62,060 bases of DNA. Origin: an uncultured Pelagibacteraceae bacterium. GTDB lineage: Bacteria; Pseudomonadota; Alphaproteobacteria; Pelagibacterales; Pelagibacteraceae. A program made the translations under genes and the position numbers. Position 1 is the stretch's first letter. Each line of letters starts with the position of its first letter. Below, in pieces: positions 23,301 to 30,609 of the stretch. The notes under the pieces were generated by a model. The model was not told where the DNA came from. It did no database searches and saw only the letters and a program-made list of their open reading frames with translations. The stretch lies in contig CACBRY010000002.1 of assembly GCA_902541825.1 (NCBI GenBank), forward strand, positions 1 through 62,060, written 5' to 3'.

Positions 23301-25199
23301 GAAGACTCAAAAAGCTGGCATACGATTTTATTTATTCCATATGGAAGAGGTGGACCCGGATTCTCAGTTTTAGATATTACAGATCCGGAAAATCCTATTC
23401 ATATGTATTCCATTTACAATGATAGAGCAAATGGAAGAGTTTTACATTCAGATGAAAATGGAATGATTACTGCTTATCCTTATGGAAGTGAAACTTTAAG
23501 CATAGACCAATCTTTAGAAGCTATTACTGCAAGAAGAATCGAACAGCAAGCGCGAGATGCAGATATACTTTTAGATGCGGATGGAGATGATTTCACTAAT
23601 AGAGATACAAAATCTTCATGTATGTCAAATTCAGATGTCGGCACAGATGCGAAATTTTTCAATGCTAGCTATGATGATGGTAGCGCATGTTACTCAGGAT
23701 TAACATTCACTTTTATTACTGATTCTTTAGAAAATTTGACTACAGTAGATGCATCTAAATTTACTGTGATTTTTGAAAAAGACGGATCAATTACAGAGGT
23801 CCCAGTTGCAAAAGTAAATAGACAGGGCAGTGAAGTTGAATTTACCTTCTCTTCTGAAATGGTTTATAATGCAAGTACAGGCTTAACTTCAGATAAAGAA
23901 GATGTTCCTTTCACAATTATGCTACCTGCAGGACTGGAAGCAGAGAATATAGAGTATGATTACTCTATGCTAGGTGAGACTTGGGCAACTCCAAGAATAG
24001 TAAGAATACCAACAACAAAAAGTGGTTCTTTAAATGATGATAACTATGTAGCCGTTTTACCCGGCGGCTTTGGTGCTACTAACGGCATAGGTTCTAATCT
24101 GTTTTTAGTTGACCTTGAGGATCCAGCCAACAATGGAGGGGCTATATTTGGGTCTGATGATAACCTAGGTCCAATAAAAATTGCTGATGTACCTGATAAC
24201 GGTATAATCAATTCTGTTACTGGTGATCCTGTTGTTGTGACTCCTGATACATTTAGAGGCGTGCCTTGGAGAGGTGCTATGGTTTACATTAATGATTTAG
24301 AAGGAAAAGTTACAAAGATTAATTTAACAAATCAGCAAAAGGATAATTCAGAAATTGATATATTTGATCAAAGAACCTTATTTAATATAAATGCAAACGA
24401 TATAAATCAAAGAGTGAGTTACTTTGGTATGGAAGCTGCATATGGTCAAAGTACAAGAAATTTATGGTTGTTTGGTGGAACTGGTGATTTTAGAGATGTT
24501 GGTGCTAGGATTGATGGAATGGATAACTTATTATTTGGTATTAGAGATGTAGACTTTCCGAATTTTATTCATGGTGAAATCAAAGTTCCAAAAGCATCCT
24601 CTGCAGATGAAAATGGAAATTCTAATTTTACAGAAGGAGCTCTTAAAGCGATTGCAAACGCACCTATTGTTGATGACAAATTCCCAGATCTAGCTGATTG
24701 TGGTTATACAAGAGGTAGGAACAGAATGGAGGATTGTCCTGGGGCAGGAAGACTTGGATGGATATTTAAACTTGATAACCCAGAATTTAATAAAAATCCA
24801 AAAGGAGATGCGAATAATAGATATAGAAAGGCTACAGCAATACCAACTATTTTTGGTGGAACTGTTTACTACCCTGTTTATGAGCCACCGCCAAAAGGAG
24901 AAACAACTTGTAGTGTTGGTAAAGCATTTATTTGTGCAGCTGATGATGAGTGCGGTATTAATCAAGCAGAAAAAATTCAGTTTGCAGAAAAAAATGTGAG
25001 ATCTGAAAGTGAATTTGATGAAAGAGCAGGATGTTATTTTTTACAAAAAGGAATTCTTTCACAGTTTGTAATTTCAGGAAATAAACTGTTTGCTAACGTA
25101 ACAACAGAGTCGGATGATCAAGCAGATACCTTAGTAACCTTGTTAGGAAGTGATAAAGATATTCAAGTGTATAGAGGTAGCTGGCAAGAAAACTTTTAA
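20361..25199 (+). CDS. pilY1: PilY1-type tip adhesin with an apparent insertion in its VWA domain
   Basis: 1612-aa exported protein (signal peptide about 1-25). A VWA strand with MIDAS motif LLDTSAS (Asp46, Ser48, Ser50) is followed by about 355 residues of propeller-like strands, then the next VWA helix at SRIDGAIKAIRAVVT (about 415) and the rest of the VWA fold (YVIVIGDGAW, VKTLVIAYGKD). A cysteine cluster lies near residues 470-515. The C-terminal half carries the PilY1 beta-propeller signature VMYFGANDGALHAVRTG and acidic loops such as DADGDDFTNRD that may bind calcium. Known PilY1 proteins cap the pilus tip, bind surfaces and gate retraction. It is the last gene of the pilT-to-pilY1 run. 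Confidence 0.9.
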   Translation: MINKFKIIFIGFLISLLNITGVGIAKPLPPGSGAGDIPANILILLDTSASMNANPLGGDTLEVVGDVVLLNSGDVLVGQMNNGGIVKMNYDDEEFDRDFGTNGSVRANKTITTCALEYGTSQAYGFSTVTAMAKASNVKDHTGEAIYVSGPDAKVIGMDADGNCLEIIWGGELGRTHFKKKDKFHPKSLTIRSIGGEDHLLISSMEIWCFKYKNHKRCKNNSYKHDLKLYSKNLTTGTVKQYNLNDKYRQALQHTTSMTIDLNGEYLYSSANGFIYRIKLKKDGDNYTVDGDVYKFERAPGKSDYNTASQIEIDPQDTNVMYVSSANSSSLQKLTISSDKNTLTQSIIIGGADDNNQTPAAAANDDESTLINMFRTNALFVGTDRVWTGGDKVSIQEYDVSADRIKWVDEMGSSRLSRIDGAIKAIRAVVTDSSLLQGARFGFGEWNAGEVEVKKTGKASSLWIKNGDYACNCEKKKPGAPKHVQCNPNCNYYQHGGWKGDHPLGRTAQCTNNSCIRVGIDKNNSQLIINRLNTLKPKGIRFGTDARAFAQLAYGYYSDDKVVDREGKQLAPQNASERIECQQNYVIVIGDGAWRNHDYAEQKIRDLRLERGVKTLVIAYGKDISEGGKTKFQEIAIAGTCDSENSSDCRDRIDAETPGDLLTKLKSEIERIVASRLSFTAPSITAELSGEEGGSLFQAQFKYALHGEWEGTLIRKHVREDGTIVDDVADQRVYDVASIIQGQALSDNRDIWTVYEGLDYTSDYNNFTEDKADTLNGLFGLFGDVVPNFHNSSSYCGPKLANVEGLDTNADDIKGLINFVRGKDYFAYGGCDNTNNVRASVLGDIYHSQIIEVGRPKANTNFTSTHQEAYWRYINNYDTWARTVVRDDVMYFGANDGALHAVRTGTGKIRYGGDIGQELWAFVPPFIAAKLPTIVNEGLNDVLGQGRGGTNAIFAVDGSPVVHDVYIKGFRLGDAGNIMEEDSKSWHTILFIPYGRGGPGFSVLDITDPENPIHMYSIYNDRANGRVLHSDENGMITAYPYGSETLSIDQSLEAITARRIEQQARDADILLDADGDDFTNRDTKSSCMSNSDVGTDAKFFNASYDDGSACYSGLTFTFITDSLENLTTVDASKFTVIFEKDGSITEVPVAKVNRQGSEVEFTFSSEMVYNASTGLTSDKEDVPFTIMLPAGLEAENIEYDYSMLGETWATPRIVRIPTTKSGSLNDDNYVAVLPGGFGATNGIGSNLFLVDLEDPANNGGAIFGSDDNLGPIKIADVPDNGIINSVTGDPVVVTPDTFRGVPWRGAMVYINDLEGKVTKINLTNQQKDNSEIDIFDQRTLFNINANDINQRVSYFGMEAAYGQSTRNLWLFGGTGDFRDVGARIDGMDNLLFGIRDVDFPNFIHGEIKVPKASSADENGNSNFTEGALKAIANAPIVDDKFPDLADCGYTRGRNRMEDCPGAGRLGWIFKLDNPEFNKNPKGDANNRYRKATAIPTIFGGTVYYPVYEPPPKGETTCSVGKAFICAADDECGINQAEKIQFAEKNVRSESEFDERAGCYFLQKGILSQFVISGNKLFANVTTESDDQADTLVTLLGSDKDIQVYRGSWQENF

Positions 25200-25244
25200 T
25201 TAAAATTAATTAATAAGCATTAAGAAAATAAAATTTCATTTCTC

Positions 25245-25994
25245 TCAGATCATATGTTTTATAAAAACATAGAGTGTTATGCCAAGAATTATATACGGAC
25301 CAAATGGAATTTGAGATGACAAGTTTTTAGATTTGTTAATCAATGATGGCAAAGATAATCCTAAAGCTATTACGGATGATAGAAATAATACAAAAGGTAT
25401 TGAAACCCAGCCAAACCAAAATCCAATAGCCGATAATAGTTTAGCATCTCCTAAACCCATACCTTCTTTATTTCTTACTTTTTTATATACAAAAATAATT
25501 AACCATATAATTAAATATCCAATAACACCTCCAATTAATGAATTGATATAGTTTGGAAATAAAAAATTATCTAAATTAGGATCAAATGATTTTATAAAAC
25601 CAATAAACATTAATGGAAATGTTAAAGAGTTTGGAATAATGAAATGTTTTAGATCAATAAAGAAGATAATAACAAAAAAAACACTTAGTATTACTAGTAA
25701 TAATGAGGTGATGCTAATTCCATAGAAATAATATATAATAGTAAATGAAATTGCAGTTATTAGTTCTACAATAAAATATTGAAAGCTAATCTTGTAGTCA
25801 CAGTTTCTGCACTTTCTTTTTAATAATAAAAAGGAGATTAAAGGAATATTATCGAACCATTTGATTGTTTTTTGACAACTAGGGCAAAAAGATCGAGTAA
25901 ATATAACACTTTTATTCATGGGTAAACGATGGATACAAACGTTAGAAAAACTACCCCAGATGCAGCCTAAAACAAAAAATAGTACGAAAAACAC
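25245..25994 (-). CDS. pilD: Prepilin peptidase / N-methylase (A24 family)
   Basis: 249-aa inner-membrane aspartic protease that cleaves and methylates prepilins. The N-terminal domain has the paired CxxC motifs (CPSCQKTI and CRNCDYKI). The catalytic aspartates are in FFIDLKHFIIPN and MGLGDAKLLSAIG (GxGD). About eight helices. It is convergent with pilY1 and divergent from the GAF-PP2C gene. It is the only prepilin peptidase in the window and would process all six pilin-like proteins. Confidence 0.95.
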   Translation of the reverse strand: MFFVLFFVLGCIWGSFSNVCIHRLPMNKSVIFTRSFCPSCQKTIKWFDNIPLISFLLLKRKCRNCDYKISFQYFIVELITAISFTIIYYFYGISITSLLLVILSVFFVIIFFIDLKHFIIPNSLTFPLMFIGFIKSFDPNLDNFLFPNYINSLIGGVIGYLIIWLIIFVYKKVRNKEGMGLGDAKLLSAIGFWFGWVSIPFVLFLSSVIALGLSLPSLINKSKNLSSQIPFGPYIILGITLYVFIKHMI

Positions 25995-26009
25995 TAATTA
26001 AATTTTAAA

Positions 26010-27440
26010 TTGGGAGGCAATATTAATAATTCCGTCAATACAGTATTGAATAAGCACAACAGCGTCTTGCAAATGTATGTAAAGACCAGGAGTATTAATT
26101 ATGATTTCCATAAAGGTTTAAATTATCAAAAAAAAAGTGTAATTCCAAATACAAAAATGTTTTTTAGACAAAAAAAAATTGAGCCAAACAAAGAAAACAT
26201 AGCCTTAAATGAAGATTTAGCAATTATTACAAAAATGAATCAAGAGTTTGCAACATCTCTTGATTTAAAAGAAACTTTACAGACTGCTCTCGAAGTAATT
26301 ATAAAAAGAATCGATGCGCAGGCTGCAAATATTTTTTTAATTGATGAAAAGAAACAAGTTTTTCAATGTATCGCTTCGAAATATCAATCGTATCTAGATG
26401 AATATGAAATACCTTTAACACAAGGTGTAATGGGTAAAGCAGTTTTACAAAAAAAATGTATAAGAGTTGGAAACGTTCGAAAAGATGTAAGAGAAATTGC
26501 AGAATTTTATTTTGATTTAGATAACAAAACAAATTTTACAACATATTCTGTTTTATGTTCACCACTCATTGCAGCAAATGAATGTATTGGAGTAATTCAT
26601 TGCTTAAATAAAAAAAGTAATTCAAAATTATTTGAGGAGAGTGATAGAAAATTATTAGAAACTTTATCAGCACCTGCAGCATTAGCAATTAGAAATGCAA
26701 AGATGGCAAAAGAACTCGTTGATAAAAATAGAATTCAAAAAGAAATAGAGATTGTAGGTGAAATACAAAAAACTTTATTATCAAAAAACAAAAAAGAAAA
26801 TTTTCCTATTGCTGGAATAAATATTCCGGCAAAGATTGTATCAGGAGACTTCTATAATTTTTCTGACTTAGGAGATGGAAAGTTTGGTTTTGGTGTTGCA
26901 GATGTTTCTGGTAAAGGAATTAAATCTTCTTTGTTGATGTCTAAAGCATCAAGTTTGTATAGATGTCTTAGTAAAACAATTTATTCTGCATCTGACTTGC
27001 TAGATCTTTTAAATAAAGAAATATGTGAAACAACTTCACGTGGGATGTTTGTAACAATGTTAATTGGAATTTATGATAGCAAAAAAAATGAATTACTTTT
27101 ATCAAATGCTGGTCACGAACCTCCACTTATCTTTTCTAGGGATGGAAAATTTTCTAATCATACAGAAGCAGGACCACCTTTAGGTATAATGTCAAAAATA
27201 AAATATAAAGAGACAAAAATTAACTTTGCAAACAGCTCAATGTATGTTTTCACTGATGGAATTACTGAAATTAAAGATCCAAATGGAGAAATGTTAGGTG
27301 CAGATGGTTTTCAAAATTATATTATTAAACATAAAGACAAACCAAATCATGAAAGATTAAAAATAATTGTTGAAGATATAATTAAATCAGGAAAAATTCA
27401 GAAAGATGATCTAACAATTCTTGTTGTGGATGGAAATTAG
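26010..27440 (+). CDS. GAF-domain PP2C (RsbU/SpoIIE-type) serine phosphatase
   Basis: Up to 476 aa. A GAF sensor domain (about 72-230: AQAANIFLIDE, GVMGKAVLQKK, CSPLIAANECIGVIH) is joined to a SpoIIE-type PP2C domain (about 250-476) with SGDFYNF, ADVSGKGIKSSLLMSKA, NAGHEPPLIF and YVFTDGITE, covering the metal-binding aspartates. In Rsb partner switching such phosphatases dephosphorylate a STAS antagonist. Candidate partners are the kinase and STAS genes at 36181-36896. The start is uncertain: TTG at 26010 is immediately followed by GGGAGG, with later ATGs at 26073 and 26157. The gene is divergent from pilD. Confidence 0.88.
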   Translation: MGGNINNSVNTVLNKHNSVLQMYVKTRSINYDFHKGLNYQKKSVIPNTKMFFRQKKIEPNKENIALNEDLAIITKMNQEFATSLDLKETLQTALEVIIKRIDAQAANIFLIDEKKQVFQCIASKYQSYLDEYEIPLTQGVMGKAVLQKKCIRVGNVRKDVREIAEFYFDLDNKTNFTTYSVLCSPLIAANECIGVIHCLNKKSNSKLFEESDRKLLETLSAPAALAIRNAKMAKELVDKNRIQKEIEIVGEIQKTLLSKNKKENFPIAGINIPAKIVSGDFYNFSDLGDGKFGFGVADVSGKGIKSSLLMSKASSLYRCLSKTIYSASDLLDLLNKEICETTSRGMFVTMLIGIYDSKKNELLLSNAGHEPPLIFSRDGKFSNHTEAGPPLGIMSKIKYKETKINFANSSMYVFTDGITEIKDPNGEMLGADGFQNYIIKHKDKPNHERLKIIVEDIIKSGKIQKDDLTILVVDGN

Positions 27441-27442
27441 TA

Positions 27443-27523
27443 GAAATGTTAGGTGTAGATAGTTTTCAAAATTAAATTATTAAACATAAAGACAAACCAA
27501 ATCATAAAAAATTAAAAATAATT
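27443..27523 (+). pseudogene. Decayed partial duplicate of the preceding phosphatase gene
   Basis: An 81-nt stretch starting 3 nt after the phosphatase stop repeats 27288-27368, inside the same gene, at an offset of 155 nt with five substitutions. Four of the five are GC-to-AT and one is T-to-A. In the original reading frame the copy soon hits a TAA (ENQ-like ...SFQN*), so it cannot encode a protein. It is a remnant of a short tandem duplication rather than a separate gene. Confidence 0.85.
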
Positions 27524-27750
27524 TTAAAAAAAATAATTTAAACACGGAAAAGGCAGAAAGATTGCTAAAAAATTATTATTTTGATAAAAATTAATTGAAA
27601 TTCAGAAAAAATTTAAAAATTCACCTCAAATTAGAAAAAAAACATCAATTTTGAATTGTATTTTTAAGTTTTTTTGGATTTAATCTTAAAATTTCATTTT
27701 AAAGGTGTGTTCCCATGATAAAAGGTATAAAAAATTTTATCTTTTTTTTT

Positions 27751-28066
27751 CTCTAACACAAAAAAATTTTACTCTAACACAAAAAAAATAAAAATTAGAA
27801 AAAATTAGAAAAATGTTGTAAATACAAGCTTTTTTAAATTTTGTTCAATTTTAATAACTCTAACACAATTCTTTAAAATTTAATTGTGTTAGAGTCGAAT
27901 TCAATAGTCTTAAAATATTTCAAATAATATTTTAAATGTCATTTTAGCGAAAATGGCTAATTTATTAGCTTTTTTGACATTTTAGACAAATTTTTTTAGT
28001 CTTAGGTAAGTTTGTGTTGGACAATATTATATTTTGTGTTAGAGTTTTAGGAAAATTGTGTTAGAG
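27751..28066. repeat. Nested inverted array of CTCTAACACA repeats
   Basis: Three exact forward copies of the 10-mer CTCTAACACA (27751, 27772, 27858) face three exact reverse copies TGTGTTAGAG (27885, 28035, 28057) plus a degenerate one (28013, TGTGTTGG). The outer pairs are spaced 21 and 22 nt, about two helical turns. The inner pair forms a perfect 14-nt inverted repeat, ACTCTAACACAATT / AATTGTGTTAGAGT (27857-27870 and 27882-27895). The block could be a multi-site operator, a MITE-like element with compound terminal repeats, or an invertible segment. The 10-mer was not noticed elsewhere in the window by eye. Confidence 0.88.
27956..28002 (+). promoter_or_regulatory. Candidate pilMN promoter with upstream palindrome
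   Basis: TTGACA (27974-27979) with a 17-nt spacer to TAGTCT (27997-28002) resembles a sigma-70 promoter with a perfect -35 and a weak -10. Just upstream is the palindrome GCTAATTTATTAGC (27956-27969), whose centre would be about 46 nt before the predicted start site, a usual place for an activator. It is enclosed by a wider inverted pair AAATGTCA / TGACATTT (27934-27941, 27975-27982). Transcripts would start around 28009 and carry the reverse-oriented repeats in the leader. Confidence 0.4.
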
Positions 28067-28087
28067 AAATAGAAATTTTGAAAAATT

Positions 28088-30604
28088 ATGGATGATAAAG
28101 AGAAAGAAAAATTTGGTGTCATTATAGACAAACAGAATCAATCTGAGAGTGAACAACCAAAAGTTGAAGAAAAATCTCCAGAAAATAAAAATATCGAGAG
28201 TGAACAACCAAAAGTTGAGGAGCAAGCTCCAGAAAATGAAATTTTAAAGACTGAAAACGAAAATATTGGTGTTTCAGACGTTAAACAAGCTGAAGATGAA
28301 AATAAAACTGAAAACACACCTCAAAATCAAGATCAATTTTCTGATGATGATGCAAATAATAATTTATCCTCGGCTGAACCAACAAATTTAAATGAAAATA
28401 TTAATAATAATGAAAACAATGATGCTGAAAAGATAAATAAAGAGAATAGTAATGAAGAAGAAAAAAAAGATCATCAAGTAATCCATAAAAAAGATGGGAG
28501 ATTACATATTTATGTAAGACAAGATAAGTACAAAGGGGAGCTTAAATCTAAAAATTGGGTCGGAAGAATTTATTTAGATGGTAAACAAAAAATTTTCTCC
28601 TCGGGTACACCAAATTTAGATGATGCAATACCAATTTTAGAAAAATGGTTTGATGATTTACACGCACAAAAAGAAAAAGAACAAAATAACAATGATCAAA
28701 CTGAAAGTAGTGATAAAACAAAAATTGAAAACATACAGTCGGAACAAGTTAAAGAAACTATTTCTCCCAATATTGATACAACAACTTTACAAAATCAAAA
28801 TAATGAAAATTTAAAAAGTAATTTAGAAAATATTTCTACAACTAATCAAAATAATCAAAACGAAGATCAAAAATCAAATGTCACTACAAGTTTATTAGAT
28901 AAATTAAAAAGTATAAAATTAAAAAAACCTGAGTTTGGAAAAAAAGATTCTATAAAATTATCTGGTGGTAAATCAATATCTGATATTAAAAATAAACTTG
29001 GTGGTTTCTTTAAATCTAAAATTGGAAAATCTTCTGTTCAAGGTGAAGAAATTGTTGGAGTAGAACTTACTAATAAAGAAATAAGACTTGCCCAGATAAC
29101 TTCAAACAAAGCAAATCAGTGGATACTCGAAAAATTTTATACTCATAAAGTTGACTTACCTGAAGATGCATCAGTATTAGATAATGCAGATAAAATGGGT
29201 GAGGAATTATCTCTTGCAATACAAAAATCAAAAATTGCAACACCAAACGCTGCAATTGCAATACCAGTTACGAGTGCAATTATAAGAGTCGTAACTGCTC
29301 CATTAATGACAGATGAAGAATTACAAAAAGCAATAGACACAAATTCGTTATGGGAAAACTTGGTTCAACTAACTGATAACTTAGATGATTATTCAATATT
29401 CCATCAAGTGATTAATAAAAACGATAAAGAAAATACAATGGATATTTTATTTGTAGCTTCAAAATTGGCAGATATTAATAATTACACATCTATTATAAAG
29501 AGAAGTAGCTTAAATCCAGTTATAATTGACGTTAAATGTTTTGCACTTAAATCAGCTGTTGACCAAATAAATCAAATTTCAAAAAATGCTGAGGATGCAA
29601 ATTTAACGGCAGTTCTAGAATTTGGATTAGATGAAAATTATTTAATGATATTATATGAAAATAACCCAATAATTACTGACATTTTTATAAGAAACCAAGA
29701 TAGAGAAATTTTACAAAATTCACAAGATCAAGAGGAGAAAGAGGCTTTAGTAAGAAGATTTATTACTCAAGTTAAGCAAGCAGTGCAAGATTTTGAGACA
29801 AAATATGAAAAAAGAATAAGAAATATAAAAGTAGTTTCTGATTTAGTTAATGTAGAAGATTATTTATCTACTTTTAGAAAAAGTATGGCCAATGTTGGCT
29901 TCAATTTATTTGATCCAATAGATGGATTAAAAATTCCACAACAAAATGTTGAATCAACAAACTTACAAAATAGATCTTACTTATCTACAGTAATAGGTCT
30001 TGCTTTTAGAAAATTGGATGTGTTTGGTTATTATAAATTTGTAACAGCAGTAAAAAATATCAACCTTCTTCCTGACAGAGCAGGTATGATAAAACAGAAA
30101 AAAATGAAAGCATTTTCTAAATTTGCTTTCAAAGGAGTAGCAGGAGCTGTTGTTGCAATTTATACTTTATTGTTCGGATTATCATTTTGGCAAATTTATT
30201 CCTACAATTCAAAATTACAAGATTATGATAAAATTGTAAAAGAACATAAATTAAAAGAAAAACAAAAAAAGAAATTTAGTAAAGAGTTAGGTGTAATGAC
30301 TAAAACATTACAACTAAGTAAAACTCTTAAGTCTAACAAAAGTTTAAGTTATAGATACTTGGCACAGATAGCTATGAGTGTACCGAAAAGAGTAAAATTC
30401 AATTCTATACAATATGATGGAAAAAAATCTATTGTTCTTCTAGGCTCTGCTGCAACTGATCAAGATATATTAAAATTAGTAAACAATTTAAATACTCAAA
30501 AGTTAGTACAACAAGCGTCCTTGGGTTCTATGAATTTACCAAAATCCAAAGCTGGGTCTAACACGAAAAAAAGATTTCAAATTTTAGTGCAGGTAAAAGG
30601 ATAA
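28088..30604 (+). CDS. pilM: Fused PilM-PilN pilus inner-membrane protein with long disordered N-terminus
   Basis: 838 aa. Residues 1-130 are acidic, Asn/Glu-rich and likely disordered, with a 17-residue tandem repeat (ESEQPKVEE). Residues about 135-195 form a compact domain (GRLHIYVRQDKYKG ... NWVGRIYLDGKQKIF) of unknown function. After another linker comes a PilM/ASKHA ATPase-like domain (about 319-650, EEIVGVELTNKEIRLAQI). PilN follows: the membrane-proximal peptide NINLLPDRAG (about 657), one TM helix (680-705), and a periplasmic coiled coil with ferredoxin-like fold. PilM is normally cytosolic and binds the PilN INLLP peptide; here both are one chain. pilO follows by 5 nt. Confidence 0.88.
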   Translation: MDDKEKEKFGVIIDKQNQSESEQPKVEEKSPENKNIESEQPKVEEQAPENEILKTENENIGVSDVKQAEDENKTENTPQNQDQFSDDDANNNLSSAEPTNLNENINNNENNDAEKINKENSNEEEKKDHQVIHKKDGRLHIYVRQDKYKGELKSKNWVGRIYLDGKQKIFSSGTPNLDDAIPILEKWFDDLHAQKEKEQNNNDQTESSDKTKIENIQSEQVKETISPNIDTTTLQNQNNENLKSNLENISTTNQNNQNEDQKSNVTTSLLDKLKSIKLKKPEFGKKDSIKLSGGKSISDIKNKLGGFFKSKIGKSSVQGEEIVGVELTNKEIRLAQITSNKANQWILEKFYTHKVDLPEDASVLDNADKMGEELSLAIQKSKIATPNAAIAIPVTSAIIRVVTAPLMTDEELQKAIDTNSLWENLVQLTDNLDDYSIFHQVINKNDKENTMDILFVASKLADINNYTSIIKRSSLNPVIIDVKCFALKSAVDQINQISKNAEDANLTAVLEFGLDENYLMILYENNPIITDIFIRNQDREILQNSQDQEEKEALVRRFITQVKQAVQDFETKYEKRIRNIKVVSDLVNVEDYLSTFRKSMANVGFNLFDPIDGLKIPQQNVESTNLQNRSYLSTVIGLAFRKLDVFGYYKFVTAVKNINLLPDRAGMIKQKKMKAFSKFAFKGVAGAVVAIYTLLFGLSFWQIYSYNSKLQDYDKIVKEHKLKEKQKKKFSKELGVMTKTLQLSKTLKSNKSLSYRYLAQIAMSVPKRVKFNSIQYDGKKSIVLLGSAATDQDILKLVNNLNTQKLVQQASLGSMNLPKSKAGSNTKKRFQILVQVKG
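28145..28246 (+). repeat. Two 51-nt tandem repeats in the pilMN N-terminal coding region
   Basis: Two consecutive 51-nt (17-codon) units beginning GAGAGTGAACAACCAAAAG encode ESEQPKVEE[K/Q][S/A]PENxxx twice in the disordered acidic N-terminus of the PilM-PilN fusion. The unit is in frame, so slippage would change tail length without breaking the gene. Confidence 0.8.
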
Positions 30605-30609
30605 ATTTT

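Larger units (their letters stand above)
27441..28087. other. Long non-coding region before the pilMN operon
   Basis: 647 nt without a convincing ORF, unusually long for this compact genome, and strongly AT-rich. It contains, in order, the decayed phosphatase copy, about 225 nt of A/T-rich sequence, and a structured block (27751-28066) of CTCTAACACA repeats with a perfect central inverted repeat, a second palindrome and a candidate promoter. The pilM-pilN fusion gene begins 22 nt after the last repeat. Confidence 0.85.

Noticed and set aside
27857-27895. Intrinsic terminator at the central inverted repeat
   Set aside because: The 14-bp hairpin is followed by CGAATTC, not a T-run, and no gene ends just upstream.
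27751-28066. CRISPR array
   Set aside because: Repeats are only 10 nt, in both orientations, without equal spacers, and no cas genes are nearby.
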